This document shows, piece after piece, positions 22,639 through 35,145 of a DNA stretch of 64,000 bases. The position numbers and the translations under genes are program-made. The stretch lies in contig OZ037765.1 of assembly GCA_964035545.1 (NCBI GenBank), positions 8,646,698 through 8,710,697 of the forward strand. Direction: 5' to 3'. The DNA comes from Bugula neritina. Taxonomy: Eukaryota > Bryozoa > Gymnolaemata > Cheilostomatida > Bugulidae. Under the pieces are notes generated by a model, which saw only the letters and a list, made by a program, of their open reading frames with translations, had not been told where the DNA came from and did not search any database. Numbering within the stretch: position 1 is the stretch's first letter; each line of letters begins with the position of its first letter.

Positions 22639-25600
22639 GCAAGTTTTTTCAGTGGATTTGGTCAAAGTGCTGAAATATCTATACAGCTGAATGATGTGGA
22701 AGGTAGAAAAACCGTTGAGTACAAATCTACAGACCAGGACATAAAAGATAGTAAATCCCCTTTGTATTTTGATGGCGAGACAGTATCAGGACAGGTTATT
22801 GTTTTTTTCATCATTCATAAATATACTTATCATTTTGTTAATAATTTTTATCAAACAACTTTTGGATGTTTTGTTTCTTCAGGGTATTTTATTGATGATC
22901 TCTTATAGAAATTGCTATGATGCGGTGGTAATAATTTTTAATCCGTTGTGTTTTAGGTGCACATCAAACTAAAGAAGCAAGGATCTAAACTGGATCACAG
23001 AGGAATACGAATAGAATTTATTGGCCAAATTGGTGAGTTCCCTCATCGTAAATTGTCGAAATTTTATACAATGTGGTTATCAGTGTCTTCAAATAAACAC
23101 AATATATTATGTGCCACTTGTTAGTGCCTCTGATAACCTAAAGTTAGTGCATGCATGCATAATTTCAATGTTCCTGGTAATTATTTTTGCCATACATTTT
23201 AATTCACATTATTACATGATTTTAATGCCCAAATAATTTCACTGCCCACCATTTTGTAGGATCAAAAATTCCAATAGAATGCTTGTGTTTGTAATCAGTA
23301 GGTTGTTTACAGGGCATGATCGTTGATAATAATACAAGGAATTTATATTATCAATTAAAACAGTTCTTTAGTAATAGCCTTGAAACAGGATATGCCTTCA
23401 TCTTTGTTAATTAACTTTTAACTGCTATATTTACATGACTATATAACCTAGGTCTAACATGAAATTGCTCAATGCTTCAAATTGTTTATGTGAAACAAAT
23501 TTGCTTTTCTAATATTTACATCAATGTTTGTATGTAGAGTTGAGCTATGAAAGAAACACACCTTATGAGTTCACTTCATTGGTTCGCGATTTGGCGACAC
23601 CTGGTGATTTAACTGCGAATAAAACATTTGACTTTGAATTTGTCAACGTGGAGAAACCTTTTGAGTCGTACTTTGGGGCCAACGTCCTTCTCAGGTAGTT
23701 TTTAAAATCTAATCATCTTTTTTATGTTTTTGCAATTATGTTGTATGATTTTATCTGTAGTCTTGCATTAAATATTTTCTATATTTTTCAACTTGTCAAT
23801 CACCTGTATTGCTTTTATAGATACTTTCTCAAAGTGACCATTGTGAAAAGTTTGAGTGACATAGTAAAAGAGCAAGAAATTCTTGTGCACACGCTAGCCC
23901 ATTATCCAGAGCTAAATAACTCCATCCGGATGGAAGTGGGGATTGAAGACTGCCTGCATATCGAGTTCGAATATAACAAATCCAAGTGAGTTTGTGCATA
24001 CTGTATGTATTACTGAGACTAACTAAACCACTTCACTGGTACAGTGTGATTGACTGCTCCTTATTCACCCTTGTTTACCATTTCACATGCATGCGCACAG
24101 ACATATGCTGGGCCCATATAATATTTTGCATGACAATTATTTTCCAAGTGGACGTCATTCATTTATTCATAAGTCTAACTGAACAGAAGCACTAAAAAGC
24201 GCAAGACGGATAGTTGCTAATTAGGCTTGTTCGGTTTTCACGCACGATTTGAGACTTGTGCCATTATTATTGTGGCATTTAAGTGCAAATATATTTGAAC
24301 CTGATGGCACTACATTGCAAAGTGAACTTTATTCGATACAAAGTTAGAAAAGCCCTTCAATCGACAAATTTATAAAAAAAATTTCACACTCTTCACACTA
24401 GGGATATGTACAGGTACTTAGATAAGGAATTTTTTCTAATTCTGCTGTCATTACGAGTCCTAATTTGTTGGTTTGTAACATTTAATGAGTCATTATATTT
24501 ACACTAGTAGATGTTAACAGCTCACCATGGCCCAAAACCGATTTATAATGCTGTAATTCATGTTTTTTTAGGAAACTCTATTGTATCAAATTTCCAGCCA
24601 GTTTTGTATTTTTAGATACCATCTTAAAGACGTAATAGTGGGGAAAATATATTTTATATTAGTTCGTATAAAAATTAAACACATGGAAATCCAGATAATC
24701 AAAAGAGAGACAACTGGAACGGGTCCCAACACCTATAACGAGAATGAAACCATAGCCAAATATGAGATCATGGACGGAGCCCCCGTCAGAGGTAAGTTAC
24801 TTGTGCCAGTATAAATCTCTTGCTTTATGCTGTGCCAATTTCACTTCCTAGTTTTTGTCGTGTATAAGGGAGCATTATATGTGGCCCGTCCACAGGTTTT
24901 TAGTATAGTTTTTTAGTCTTGGGCTACCTCAGCGTGTAAAGTGCCAACTATAATTGAATGAAATAAATATTGATGAATAATATTTCAGGCGAAAGCATCC
25001 CCATCAGATTGTTCTTGAGTGGATATGAACTTAGCCCTACTTTGAGAGAGATAAACAAGAAGTTTTCTGTTAGATATTTCTTAAATCTGGTACTTATTGA
25101 CGAGGAAGATAGGAGATATTTCAAACAGCAGGTGAGATTTACTTGCCTTCTATTCCAATTATCTTATTGTCTGTATTTGTGGTTGCGTCTAGTAGTAATT
25201 TTGTTAAATATATATTTTTGTTTCCAATGTCTTTTCAATTAGAAGTTGTCTTCTGTACTGAAAAGTTGTTCATTCATTCACCTGGTGGCTAATGGAATTT
25301 TATACCTTGATTTCTTATATATACTGTTTTATTTATACAAGATCCTGTATACGTGTGGTGGAATTTTTTAATGGGAGGTGCTTTGAAATTGGGGTTGTAT
25401 TCACTGCATTTAGTGGTAGTTGACAAAGAAGCCGTGATTGGTTAAAAGTGCTTCTAATGGAAGTAGTTTTGATTTAATTTTATTTGACTGAACTCTCGGT
25501 GACAGTTGACTTACATGTAGCATATTTCTTAGGAAATCACGTTGTTCCGTAAAGCAGAAAAGCGAGGAACTACTCATTCACATGCTATGAACTCTGCTAT

Positions 25601-25652
25601 AACTCGACATGCAGACAGAGAAACAAATCCGTCTGCTTCAAAGGCTTCATAG
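22639..25652 (+). CDS. VPS26: Retromer subunit VPS26 (initiator exon not located)
   Basis: The arrestin-fold subunit of retromer, which binds VPS35 and returns cargo from endosomes to the Golgi or plasma membrane. Seven exons found: 22639-22794, 22957-23032, 23538-23694, 23821-23985, 24616-24791, 24989-25131, 25533-25652, giving 330 aa; the family is about 327 aa. Landmarks: YFDGETVSGQ, GIRIEFIGQI, RYFLKVTIV, MEVGIEDCLHIEFEYNKSK, YHLKDVIVGKIYF, AKYEIMDGAPV, GESIPIRLFL, KKFSVRYFLNLVL and DEEDRRYFKQQ. The first exon here begins in phase 0 with ASFFSGFG, so a tiny upstream exon carrying the ATG must exist in 19.2-22.6 kb; I could not choose it. The last exon encodes a variable hydrophilic tail. 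Ortholog of the VPS26A/B pair; not VPS26C. Confidence 0.95.
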
Positions 25653-28290
25653 ATGTCACTGGTTCTCACCCTGTAGACCAAATCTTCGTAACCATCTTCA
25701 AGAGTGACATGGTGCTCTGACTGACTTAACTAACATAGTATTGTTATGGCTTATGCAGCCAGTTTCATGGATACTGTCATAAGATTTTGCAAGATAACTG
25801 TTTGTAGATTATTGAGTACATTGTCAGTTGCTCATTCAGTCTAAATCTTATTTATTATATTATGTAAATTGACTTGTGATGTAGACAAAATTTGTTGTTT
25901 ATTTATGCAGCACTATTTGAAATTATGTACAGTATATTTTATTATTGAATGTGTTGGTTTTCAAAGTCACACTGCAATTAGAACAGTGACTGAATATAAA
26001 AAGGTCCAACATACAATAATTTTTATTCCATATAGCATCAATAAATTATTCACCACAATCCTACCAGGCACATACATGTATTATATGTATTCCTTTTGAG
26101 TCCACCAGGCTAATTTTTTTCTGCTAGGTAGTTTATAGTTTAAGCATACTTTTAAAGCCGCCAAGTGGCAATAATATGTGAAATGCAGCATAAAGATACA
26201 TGTTAAATATATAAGTTCCTGTAACTTGTAAGGTGAAGATTGCAAACTAGCGTGATATGTTCACTTTAACCCTCTGTTGTAAACCAAAGGGGGAGAGTTT
26301 CTAGACTCGCTGTTAATGAGTTGCTGTTATGCGGGTTCTTGCCTGTTAGCCAGCCACAACTTGGTCGGTATATATTTATATTTCACCGATAGAACTTAGG
26401 TTTCCACCACGCCATCTTGTAGACAAATTATACTGGTCGTACAAGACGATGCGTCAAGGAAAAGTTAATATTATTCCTTTTTTGTAATTTAGGTCAGTGC
26501 AAATACTATACTACTGTCATTATTAAATGCATGATTTAGTTTTACTTTATCTTTTAGCTTTTTCTTGTCACACCTAATATTTAAAAAACCGGCTTTGCGC
26601 CATTACCTCTTCCTATAATATTTGCCCTCAGATTTGGCCATGGGTTTTTACAGGACACTGCAGTAGTTGCACTTGTAGTTTAATTTTATACCTTACAGTT
26701 TGAGTTACTACAGTAGACGTAGTAAGTAAACTAGTGGAGTGTTACGTACGTGTGGAGTATTATTGTTGCTCGCAGAGTTTTTATCTATCGGTAGTACAAC
26801 TACATTAATGATTAAAAATATTATCGAATTTCAATTTGATCATTCATTCAATCATATTCATTGTGATTGTCCATTGAATTTGATGATTAAATTTGAACTT
26901 GGAAGTCAACATGAGGCTCAGGCTGAAGGCTAAAACTAAAAGTAAAACTGAAAGTTATTTAAAGTGAAGGTTAAAGTTAAACTAAAACCTACTCTTAGTC
27001 TTAGTCTCAACAGTGAGTTAACTCTTAAGTCTAAGCCTAGGGTAAACTTAAACTTAAAGGTAAAAGTAAAAAAAGAACGAGTCGTCCCAATCGGCAATGA
27101 TTATGATGGCTATCACTATCAGTATCACCATCACGCGGTTTAAAATTAACATAAACATTAGCATGAAATTGAATATCAATATGAATATCTCATTCAGTTG
27201 AATTTAAAATGTAAAAAATTATTCATATTGATATTCTGTCAGTATTCATATTGATAATCATAATGATCATAAGGATGTTTTTCATTTACTAGTACTAGTA
27301 GTAGTATCTTACTTAGGCTACTCTTAATCTCACTAGACACTTCTAGAGTTGACGACTTAGAGTTAGTATTAGTATTGATAATTTAAATTATAAATATCTT
27401 ATATATCTCATTTTTAGGCACTACTACTAGTACTAGGAATAGGTAGACACTCTCAATTACCAGCTCATCATCATCCATAATAAATTTAATCCATAGCCTA
27501 TAGGTGAATTTCAAAATAAAGTTGGAAAGATTGCTTAGTCTAAGTATGATAACAAGGGTAACAGTTATATTCACTAGTCTTTTGGCTGTCCTGGTGACTA
27601 TAGTAAAGGAATGATAAAGATTTATTTTTATCTGAGTTGATCCCTGCTAGAAATTAGCCCAGGTGGATGATAGGATACACATTCTGAAATAGATAAATAT
27701 GGAGAAGGAGAAGAAAACCAAGTTGCACTCACTATTAGTTAGCAGAAATGTTTGCTGTGTGCCTAACAAAGCAAAATTGATAGCATAAAAATGCATCTAC
27801 CTTTTATGCTTGAACAATATGTCCCGTGCTTAAAAAGCTTATGATGGTCACAAATAAAAATGATCTGGTGTTTTAAAAGAATGAAAAGTGTGCCAAAAAT
27901 TAAAGACAAACGTAAAATGTGAACAAATAAAATTATAATTGTTATTGGTGGTTTGTTTTTGCGTAAAAGTATACACTGTATCAGTATGTAGCATAACTGT
28001 CATAAATGTATAATCTGATGATTATGTTGACGAAATTAATCAAAAGTAACTAAAATTATATTTTTGCTGTCTACAACCAAGTATTATAGAACAACTTTAT
28101 TAAAACCCAAACAATAGAAATTACTTATTGGCCATTTGATCATGCCATGAGTTATTTGTGGACATACATTTGCCTCGATGTTCTTCATGGTAGCTTAAAA
28201 TTTGTCATTAATTATTTGTTGTGCTTGTAAACTGCTACTATATTACACAAGGTACAATTTTTATTGTTATATTTCCCTTCAATTTTCAGT
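25653..28290. other. Interval with degenerate simple repeats, no gene
   Basis: No coding exon found. A possible VPS26 AATAAA lies at 26040. Between about 26920 and 27370 the DNA consists of degenerate AAGTTAAA, ACTTAGAG, TAGTATTAG and ATTCATATTGAT words resembling the tract at 2.2 kb. The remainder is AT-rich. Confidence 0.45.
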
Positions 28291-28329
28291 GGAAATAAAT
28301 GTTTGCATTTATTTGCACAGCGGCTAAAA

Positions 28330-31300
28330 ATGACAGATTTTGTGTCTAAAACCACACAGCTTGCTACTTTGGTTGGGGCTCTTCATCAACAAGGAGAAGA
28401 TGATTCTGATCTGACAGGCATATTAGCTCAGCTACAAGCGGCAATCACCAAGAGAGTTAGTTCCAATGCTGAAAAAGAAAGTCTGCTTGCTACTAGTTAT
28501 AGCAATCTAGAGACTCAGTTAGGTAATGAGTTTTCTGGTCTGCGTCATTCTTGTGATGTGGAGTTCCCTAAACGGAATTTTTGTTTTGAATAGCCAATTA
28601 CAATAGGATCTTAACCAAATTATTAAAATTTCGCTGTCTCAACTTACCTCAAATATCTTAGCCAACATTTTGCATAGGTTTCAACTTTAATTGATGAGGT
28701 ATGGAGTACGTATTAGTTGAAAATTGGTCTATTATTATACTTTATATGCTTTCAATAATGTATTGAAGCAATTTTTATATGTATATAAGAGCAAGTAAAG
28801 GTGAAAAAATTGATAACAGTGTGACATTAAATAATAAATCTAATAGCTTGTAGAATGCAAGTGTGAAAAGAACTTATAGACACATGAAACTTTTTTATTC
28901 AAGTATAAGGAAGAATGACAATTAATATTTTGGTGGGGGTCTACAAAGTAAAATAATAAGCCAAATCTTGCCTGTTTAATACTTCAGATTGTTGTCTGCA
29001 TAATTTTAATCACATCAATTTTACTTTGGCTTCTGTTTGAACTGTACTCTTGATGAATAGAGAAAAGTCATGAACATTTTAATGTTTATTCACAGCCTTT
29101 AACATAACCTTGTGCCTGTCAGCTTTTGTAAAATTAATATCGTAACTGGTTAGATAAAACTTCAGATGGTGTGACACGTTGATGTTCACTTTTGTTTTTT
29201 AGAAGTTAGTAATGATTCAGATCTCTCCCATGCTCAAGCTAATCACCAAGACAAATGTCCCACCAAACTTGAAGCTTCTAAGCGTAAAACAAAGTTTACA
29301 AAGACAGCTAAAGTCACCGAGGGGAAAGAGCTCACTACTGAAGTGCCCGACAGTGGTGAAAATACTGAAAAAATTTCCTGGGAGGCCGTTTTTAGTGTTG
29401 AGAGTGGGTACATAACTGTACTTGAATTAAAAATAAACATTTGCCTATGTTAAAATCTTCCAAGTTTTTTAAACGCAAATGTTTAATGAATACCATTGTT
29501 ATTTTTCAACAGTAGTTATCATGAGCTATCACTTTGCTGCTCTCACATCACTACAAATTCATAAATTATACCAAAGAAGCGCATGTTCTAATATGTCTTA
29601 TAATTTAGCAATTTCTGCCAATTGAACTAGCAAGTGTGTATTTCTTAGCTAATATAAAGACTGAGGTTAATGATGAGGTTGAAGTCTTTTCCCATGATCA
29701 GCATAGTAGTGCTAGTATCTCTGATACTGGGGATGAGGAGGTCCGAGGCTCTAAAACAAATAAGAAGAGTGGTGGTACTGCGTCATTTCAGGGTCGATGT
29801 AAAATATGTGAAGTACAGGCCGTATTAAATCGAGATGATTCGGAAGGTGAACAATTAGTTTTTTTATATCTTTAATTTTTCAATTGTGGCAGTAAACAGC
29901 AACTCTGTGATTTCTTCGTTACATGTGTCCTTACTCGCGTGCTGTCATTTTCAGTTGACATTTATTTTTTTTAGATGCATAGAGCAGAACATTTTTTAAT
30001 TTTCTCCAGAAGTGTTTTGCTAAATGTAAGCAACAGGACATGCATAATGCAATGCTGGTGTTGTTGCTTTTAGTAATCAAGTTTTTTTCTTATTTGCTGC
30101 AGATCAGATGATGCTTGCTCAACTCTCAATGACTGAGCCACCTGACAGTCCGATCTTTTCAAGTTTAATAGCTTTTTCTGCACATATAAAGGTACAGTAG
30201 CCTGTTGTGTTGTCTGTTGTAAAGAAGAGTGTGTTGTGTCTTTTGATTACCTTTCTAGCCACCTATTTGTAGGGAGAGCATGCTGTGGTGGTTGAAACTG
30301 AAGAGAATGCTGCTGGAGCAAGCACTGACATCACAACTTCGAAGGAAGTTGTGGTTAATGGAACTTTGAGTTCAGCAGAAGATATTACAGTTAATGCTGA
30401 TATTAAACTAGAGCCCTCCAATCAAAACAATCAGGTGCAGTGACATGCTGTCTCGTGTACTTTGCTATATGAATTGTATTGAGAATTGTATTCTCATGAC
30501 CATTATTATTCTAATGGGTAGTTTCCACAAAGCCCTGAGGTGTAGGCAATTTGCTGTAATAAAAGCTACAAAAGAAATTATGTTCATTGCTAAAACATCC
30601 TGTAAAGCACCATTCTTAGAAATGGAGCTGTATAATCTCGTTGACTGTCGTCTTTTGTCTGAATATACAAATAATAGTTTCTTCTTTTTTTCTAGCCATT
30701 TAAATACAGTTCACTTCGTTTATTTTTCTTCATATTTTCATGACTTATAATTTGGCACTTGCATCTTTTTGGGCAGTAGCCATAAACTGCCAGCCCTCAG
30801 CACTCTCCTCTAGTATAGGAGTCTGTGTAGGAGTCTGTAGTCTGTAGATTAAATATTGGGTATATTACTATTTATTTTAGACGTTAAACGGAGAATCAAC
30901 AATAACATTAATTGCTAAGCAAGACAACCAAGCATCTTCCAAAACCAAGCAGACAGTAAGTCTCCCAAACCTATGCTCTAAATTAAAGTGGTTTTTTGTA
31001 TTTCTGCCAAAAACACTCGAAACATGAAACTTAGTAAAGATGCGGTTCTGGCGAAAATCTTAGTACTAAAAGTCACTGTTTTTGCAATACTGTTTAAAGA
31101 TCAATTTTATTAGTAACTTGTGTTTAACATTTCCTAGTTGCAAGCTCAGATCTGAGAAATCTGTGGAAGGAGGACTCAATAAATCTTTAGCCCTTTAACA
31201 AATAAATTCCTTAATATCAATATAATATTTTTATTTTATCTAATATATATTCGTTTTATGAGATTCCTAATACATAGTTTACACTACACAGTTACAGTGC

Positions 31301-33205
31301 TATTCTAGGTTCTTTTCTTGGTGTGTCCACACTGTAGTAAAAGATATAACCTTCATGGCACTGCAAAGTCTTGTTACGATCAGCTTGCCTTCCATATGCA
31401 CAAGAAACATGGTGAAGCCTTGCCAACACATGTCACCCTTTATTCTTGCAAAGAATGTCACTTCCAGACTTTGAGGTTTGCTCGCATTACTAATCGTTTA
31501 TTCTGGTGATTATTTTTATTGCCGCAGTCTGATTGTAAAAATAAAGTCAAAATAAGCTCTATATGCTAAATTCATGTGTCTTTTATACCAAGAAAGATAC
31601 GTGTCAGTAATTAGAAATGAGTCGTATTATGAATGCAATGCTATTCTACTCTTTGTGTAGACGCAGGGACTTGGCTAGACACTCTTACGTAGTGCATACA
31701 GACCATGAGCCAAGAGGAGTTCCATGTGAGGTGTGTGGTAAACGTGTACTGCGTACTAGTATGGTCTTCCATATGGCTGCTGTTCATGGTGCAGAGGATG
31801 TTCCTGATCAAGTGAAGGCGAGGACCGCCAAGGCGCAATGCAGTATATGCGGCAAGGAATTCAGGGGAGAAGTTAATTTACAAAGACATATAAAATGTGT
31901 GCACAACAAGGTCAGTTCAGCTCTGTATTAGTTGTGACTCTTTTGATGTTCACAATTAGTTGCAGCTGTTTTACAACTGATATTTTACAAGAAGGCCCTA
32001 ATAGAGTATAGTTATGGTTTAATCTCAAGAAATATTTCTCAACCTTAAAGTAACATGATTTGCCTGACATTCATATAACATCTTTCCTTTTCTCTGGTAA
32101 CCTGTCATGCGAGTTTTCACACATTATAATAATTAGAGTAGCGTCCTTTCGCTGGTTACTTTATATTTTTATAATGAAAGTGCATCTTCTGCCTCATTGC
32201 ATATTCTCATGGTTACGGTAATTAAACTGTACACTTGATGGGTAAAGCTTTGCTTTCTTTTATTTGATTGTTTTTTGTAGGTAAAAGACCAGCTATGTCA
32301 TCTCTGTAGTCAAAGTTTTTTTGCCAAGAGAGAGCTTCAGTTACACATGTTTGCCACGCACAGGATAAACATCTCTAATATGAAGGTGCTCAAATGCCCG
32401 GTAAGTTTCCGTATTGCATCTTGTTTTATTTACTCTAGTCTGTGGTGTAAGCTAATCGTGTTATACTAGTATTATGCTGACTTGTGTAGGCTGAAGGCTG
32501 CACATATGAAACCCTTGCAAAGCGTCACTTGCAAATACACAGCACTGTGCACTACAAGACTAAAGACTTTACCTGTGAGCATTGTGGTAAGGCGTTTAGA
32601 AGTAAACCGGCTTTAGCTCAGCATCGCAAGATATTGCATACCAACGACGTGGAGTATAAGTGTACGCAGTGTGGATTCTCAAGTCACGCCAAGCAGTATG
32701 TTCAGAGACATATGGTTATTCATTCAGAGACAAAACGGCACAAGTGAGTTTCTTTAGTTTTTGTTCTGCGCAATCCTCCATGTTATTTGTGAGGTGCTCC
32801 TGCATGTTATTTACTGCTTTATTATTGAATAATTAACAACTAAAAAGTTGAATGCAAATAGGTTAATTGGGTTATGTATCTGATTAAATCTCCACTCTTT
32901 TTTGAGTCAAGAGTGAGCATCAATTTGTCATTGTATTTCTTGGAAAAAGTTAAGTTTCGTATCGTTGTAATTGACCCTGGGTTACATAACACTCATATAG
33001 TATCTAGTTGCCTCACCAAAGAGCAAAGATTCAGTTGTAAGCTATTCTTGCATTTATCTATTTTGGAATCTTCTCATTTAGGTGTGATTTTGAGGGGTGT
33101 TCTTATGCTACACATTATGTTGAAAACTTGACAAAACACAAAAAGAAGCATAGATCTAAAGATACAAACGGGTTGCTAGAAAATAGTATGGACATTGCTT
33201 TGTAA
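28330..33205 (+). CDS. Nine-finger C2H2 zinc-finger protein
   Basis: Probable nuclear DNA-binding regulator of about 610 aa. Exons: 28330-28522, 29203-29403, 29649-29846, 30103-30191, 30273-30434, 30881-30955, 31309-31475, 31661-31910, 32281-32400, 32490-32743, 33082-33205. The exon 2/3 junction is the least certain; an alternative pair of sites (29404-29405 donor region, acceptor near 29634) also keeps frame. Residues 1-306 are acidic and low-complexity, with two sumoylation-type sites (IKTE, IKLE). The C-terminal half carries nine fingers, among them YSCKECHF, VPCEVCGK, AQCSICGKEF, FTCEHCGKAF, YKCTQCGF and two C-x4-C forms (CPAEGC, CDFEGC). Linkers are not the canonical TGEKP, so it is unlike tandem KRAB-type arrays. 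An acceptor at 28290 implies a 5' non-coding exon. I cannot name an ortholog. Confidence 0.85.
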
Positions 33206-33267
33206 CCTAATTTTCGGAGGATTGATAGTTAATAACTAGAAGTAGTTGCTGAACCGATTTTAAATCT

Positions 33268-33273
33268 AATAAA
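33268..33273 (+). terminator. Zinc-finger gene poly(A) signal
   Basis: AATAAA 63 bp after the stop codon, followed by a T-rich stretch. Confidence 0.7.
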
Positions 33274-35145
33274 AGAGTTTGCATCATACGATTTCTTCTG
33301 TATTTTGATATAGTTGTGTAATTTTTTTACAATTTGACAAAATATTTGTTAAACATATATTTTGTTGCATCATTTAACTTTGGCAGTACTCAATGCGTTT
33401 TACAGATATTAAATCTCTTTGATAGCAGTGCAGCTTTTAATGTAAAACATCTTGATTTCTTGGAAATTTATTTATTACTAATTATATTTTTAGCTTTCTA
33501 TGCATTTGCTCATGTGTAGCAGCAACATATTCGGTATTCAGTGGTTGTTTACATTGTTTACAAGTACAATTATTACTCGATGTTTTTATCATGTAATAAA
33601 AATAAATATTTACAATTTTAATTTTAAAAGTCTATTGCATTTATATCATGATAAGTAATAGAGTTTATAGCTGCTAGTCCTGTGCAGGTTACATCAGTGA
33701 AGTAATAGTTTTATAAAATACTGTTAGGGCATGTGAACTGCACTTGCCAACCATGCACCAGCTTAGTTATCACATCAAGTACTTATAAATGCCATATGGA
33801 ATTTGCCAAATAGTTCTGTCATTAAATAATCTCATATGTCCAAATAAGTATCTACAGTATAACCCTATTTTTCTCCTTTTGCGAATTATAATATGTTTTC
33901 ATGCCTATGGAGTGCCAAATGGTCAAAAAATCCCTTATTATTGCATCTCATATGCTTACAATAAAGTATCTAGCCATTATTCTCTCTCATATGCTCACAA
34001 AACCTCTTGCAGGTCTATAATTTACTCTTATACCCTTATTATTCGTGCTCTTAGGTCTATTATTTGGTCTCACACTGTTATTGTTCATTATCATACCCTT
34101 ATTTCTCTCTCTTTTATGCTCATTATTCAGTCCATACCTCCATTATGTACTCTCATATTCCTATTATTGGCTCTCTTAAAGTCATTATTTATTCTTCTAT
34201 AAAGGGATATAAGAGTGGATATAAGAGTACATAATGGAGGTATGGACTGAATAATGAGCATAAATGAGAGAGAAATAAGGGTATGAGAATGAACAATAAC
34301 AGTGCGAGACCAAATAAGAGACCTAAGAGCATGAATAATAAGGGTATGAGAGCAAATTATAGACCAGTGAGAGGTTTTGTAAGCATATGAGAGAGAATAA
34401 TGGCTAGATACTTTATTGTAAGCATATAAGATACAATAATTTAAGCGAATTTTTTTAACCATTTGGCACTCCATACTATGCCCAAGTTATTAACTCTCGT
34501 ACCCTTACTCTGATCATACTGCAGTTTCATATTGTACAATAAAACACCTATAAAACATATTCACTACTACTAGCCAGAATCTAAACTTTTAGCTGCCGCT
34601 ATTACACAAATTGCTGACGCTGACTGCATATTAATATTTTGTGGAGCACTGAAGCTGCAGCTAGAAATGAGCATGAATACCTCTTGATTCTTCAAATTCA
34701 AACCTCTTTCAATAAAAATCAAAACGCTGTTGTGATCTGTATCCTTTCAACTACATTTGAGATTTTGATAGAGTACACTGGAGCAAATAATGAGCTGCCT
34801 AATCATACTATATAATGACTAGATAAAGCACTCTCTGTGTAAGCCATATCTCTTTTTATTTGCGACAGAAGGTTGGCCATGCAGAGATTTTGTAAGTTTT
34901 GGATTTATAATGTTTAAAACAACACCAGGGAAAAAACTCTTTATTTGTACAGCCCATGTGCTCATGGTTGTAGTAATCATTATTATATTGAATCATCTTG
35001 AACTACTATAATAGCTGATGGCTGATCACTATAATATTATTATTGCAATATGTCATTGTTCAACCCACTTGAAATATTTTATCAAACATTCCAGATGTCC
35101 TTTGTTGTGCATGTTAAGTAAAAAAGCATATTGATATTTATAAAA
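33274..35145. other. Interval holding a foldback repeat
   Basis: No coding exon seen outside the foldback element at 33907-34474. The flanks are AT-rich. The promoter of the gene starting at 35146 should be near its right end. Confidence 0.4.
33907..34474. mobile_element. Foldback element of two head-to-head MITE halves
   Basis: Starts ATGGAGTGCCAAATGGTC and ends with its complement GACCATTTGGCACTCCAT apart from small changes. The left half (33907 to about 34200) and right half (about 34205-34474) are near-complementary over roughly 250 bp; for example CAGTCCATACCTCCATTATG pairs with CATAATGGAGGTATGGACTG. Each half matches the single MITE at 35721-36011. Flanking TA on both sides suggests a TA target. 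No transposase. Confidence 0.85.

Noticed and set aside
22696-22972. VPS26 exon read-through frames as separate proteins
   Set aside because: They continue past clear donor sites into introns; only the exon parts match VPS26.
33789-34474. Open frames of 115-137 codons on both strands
   Set aside because: They are mirror images of each other produced by the foldback MITE and have no start context or domain.
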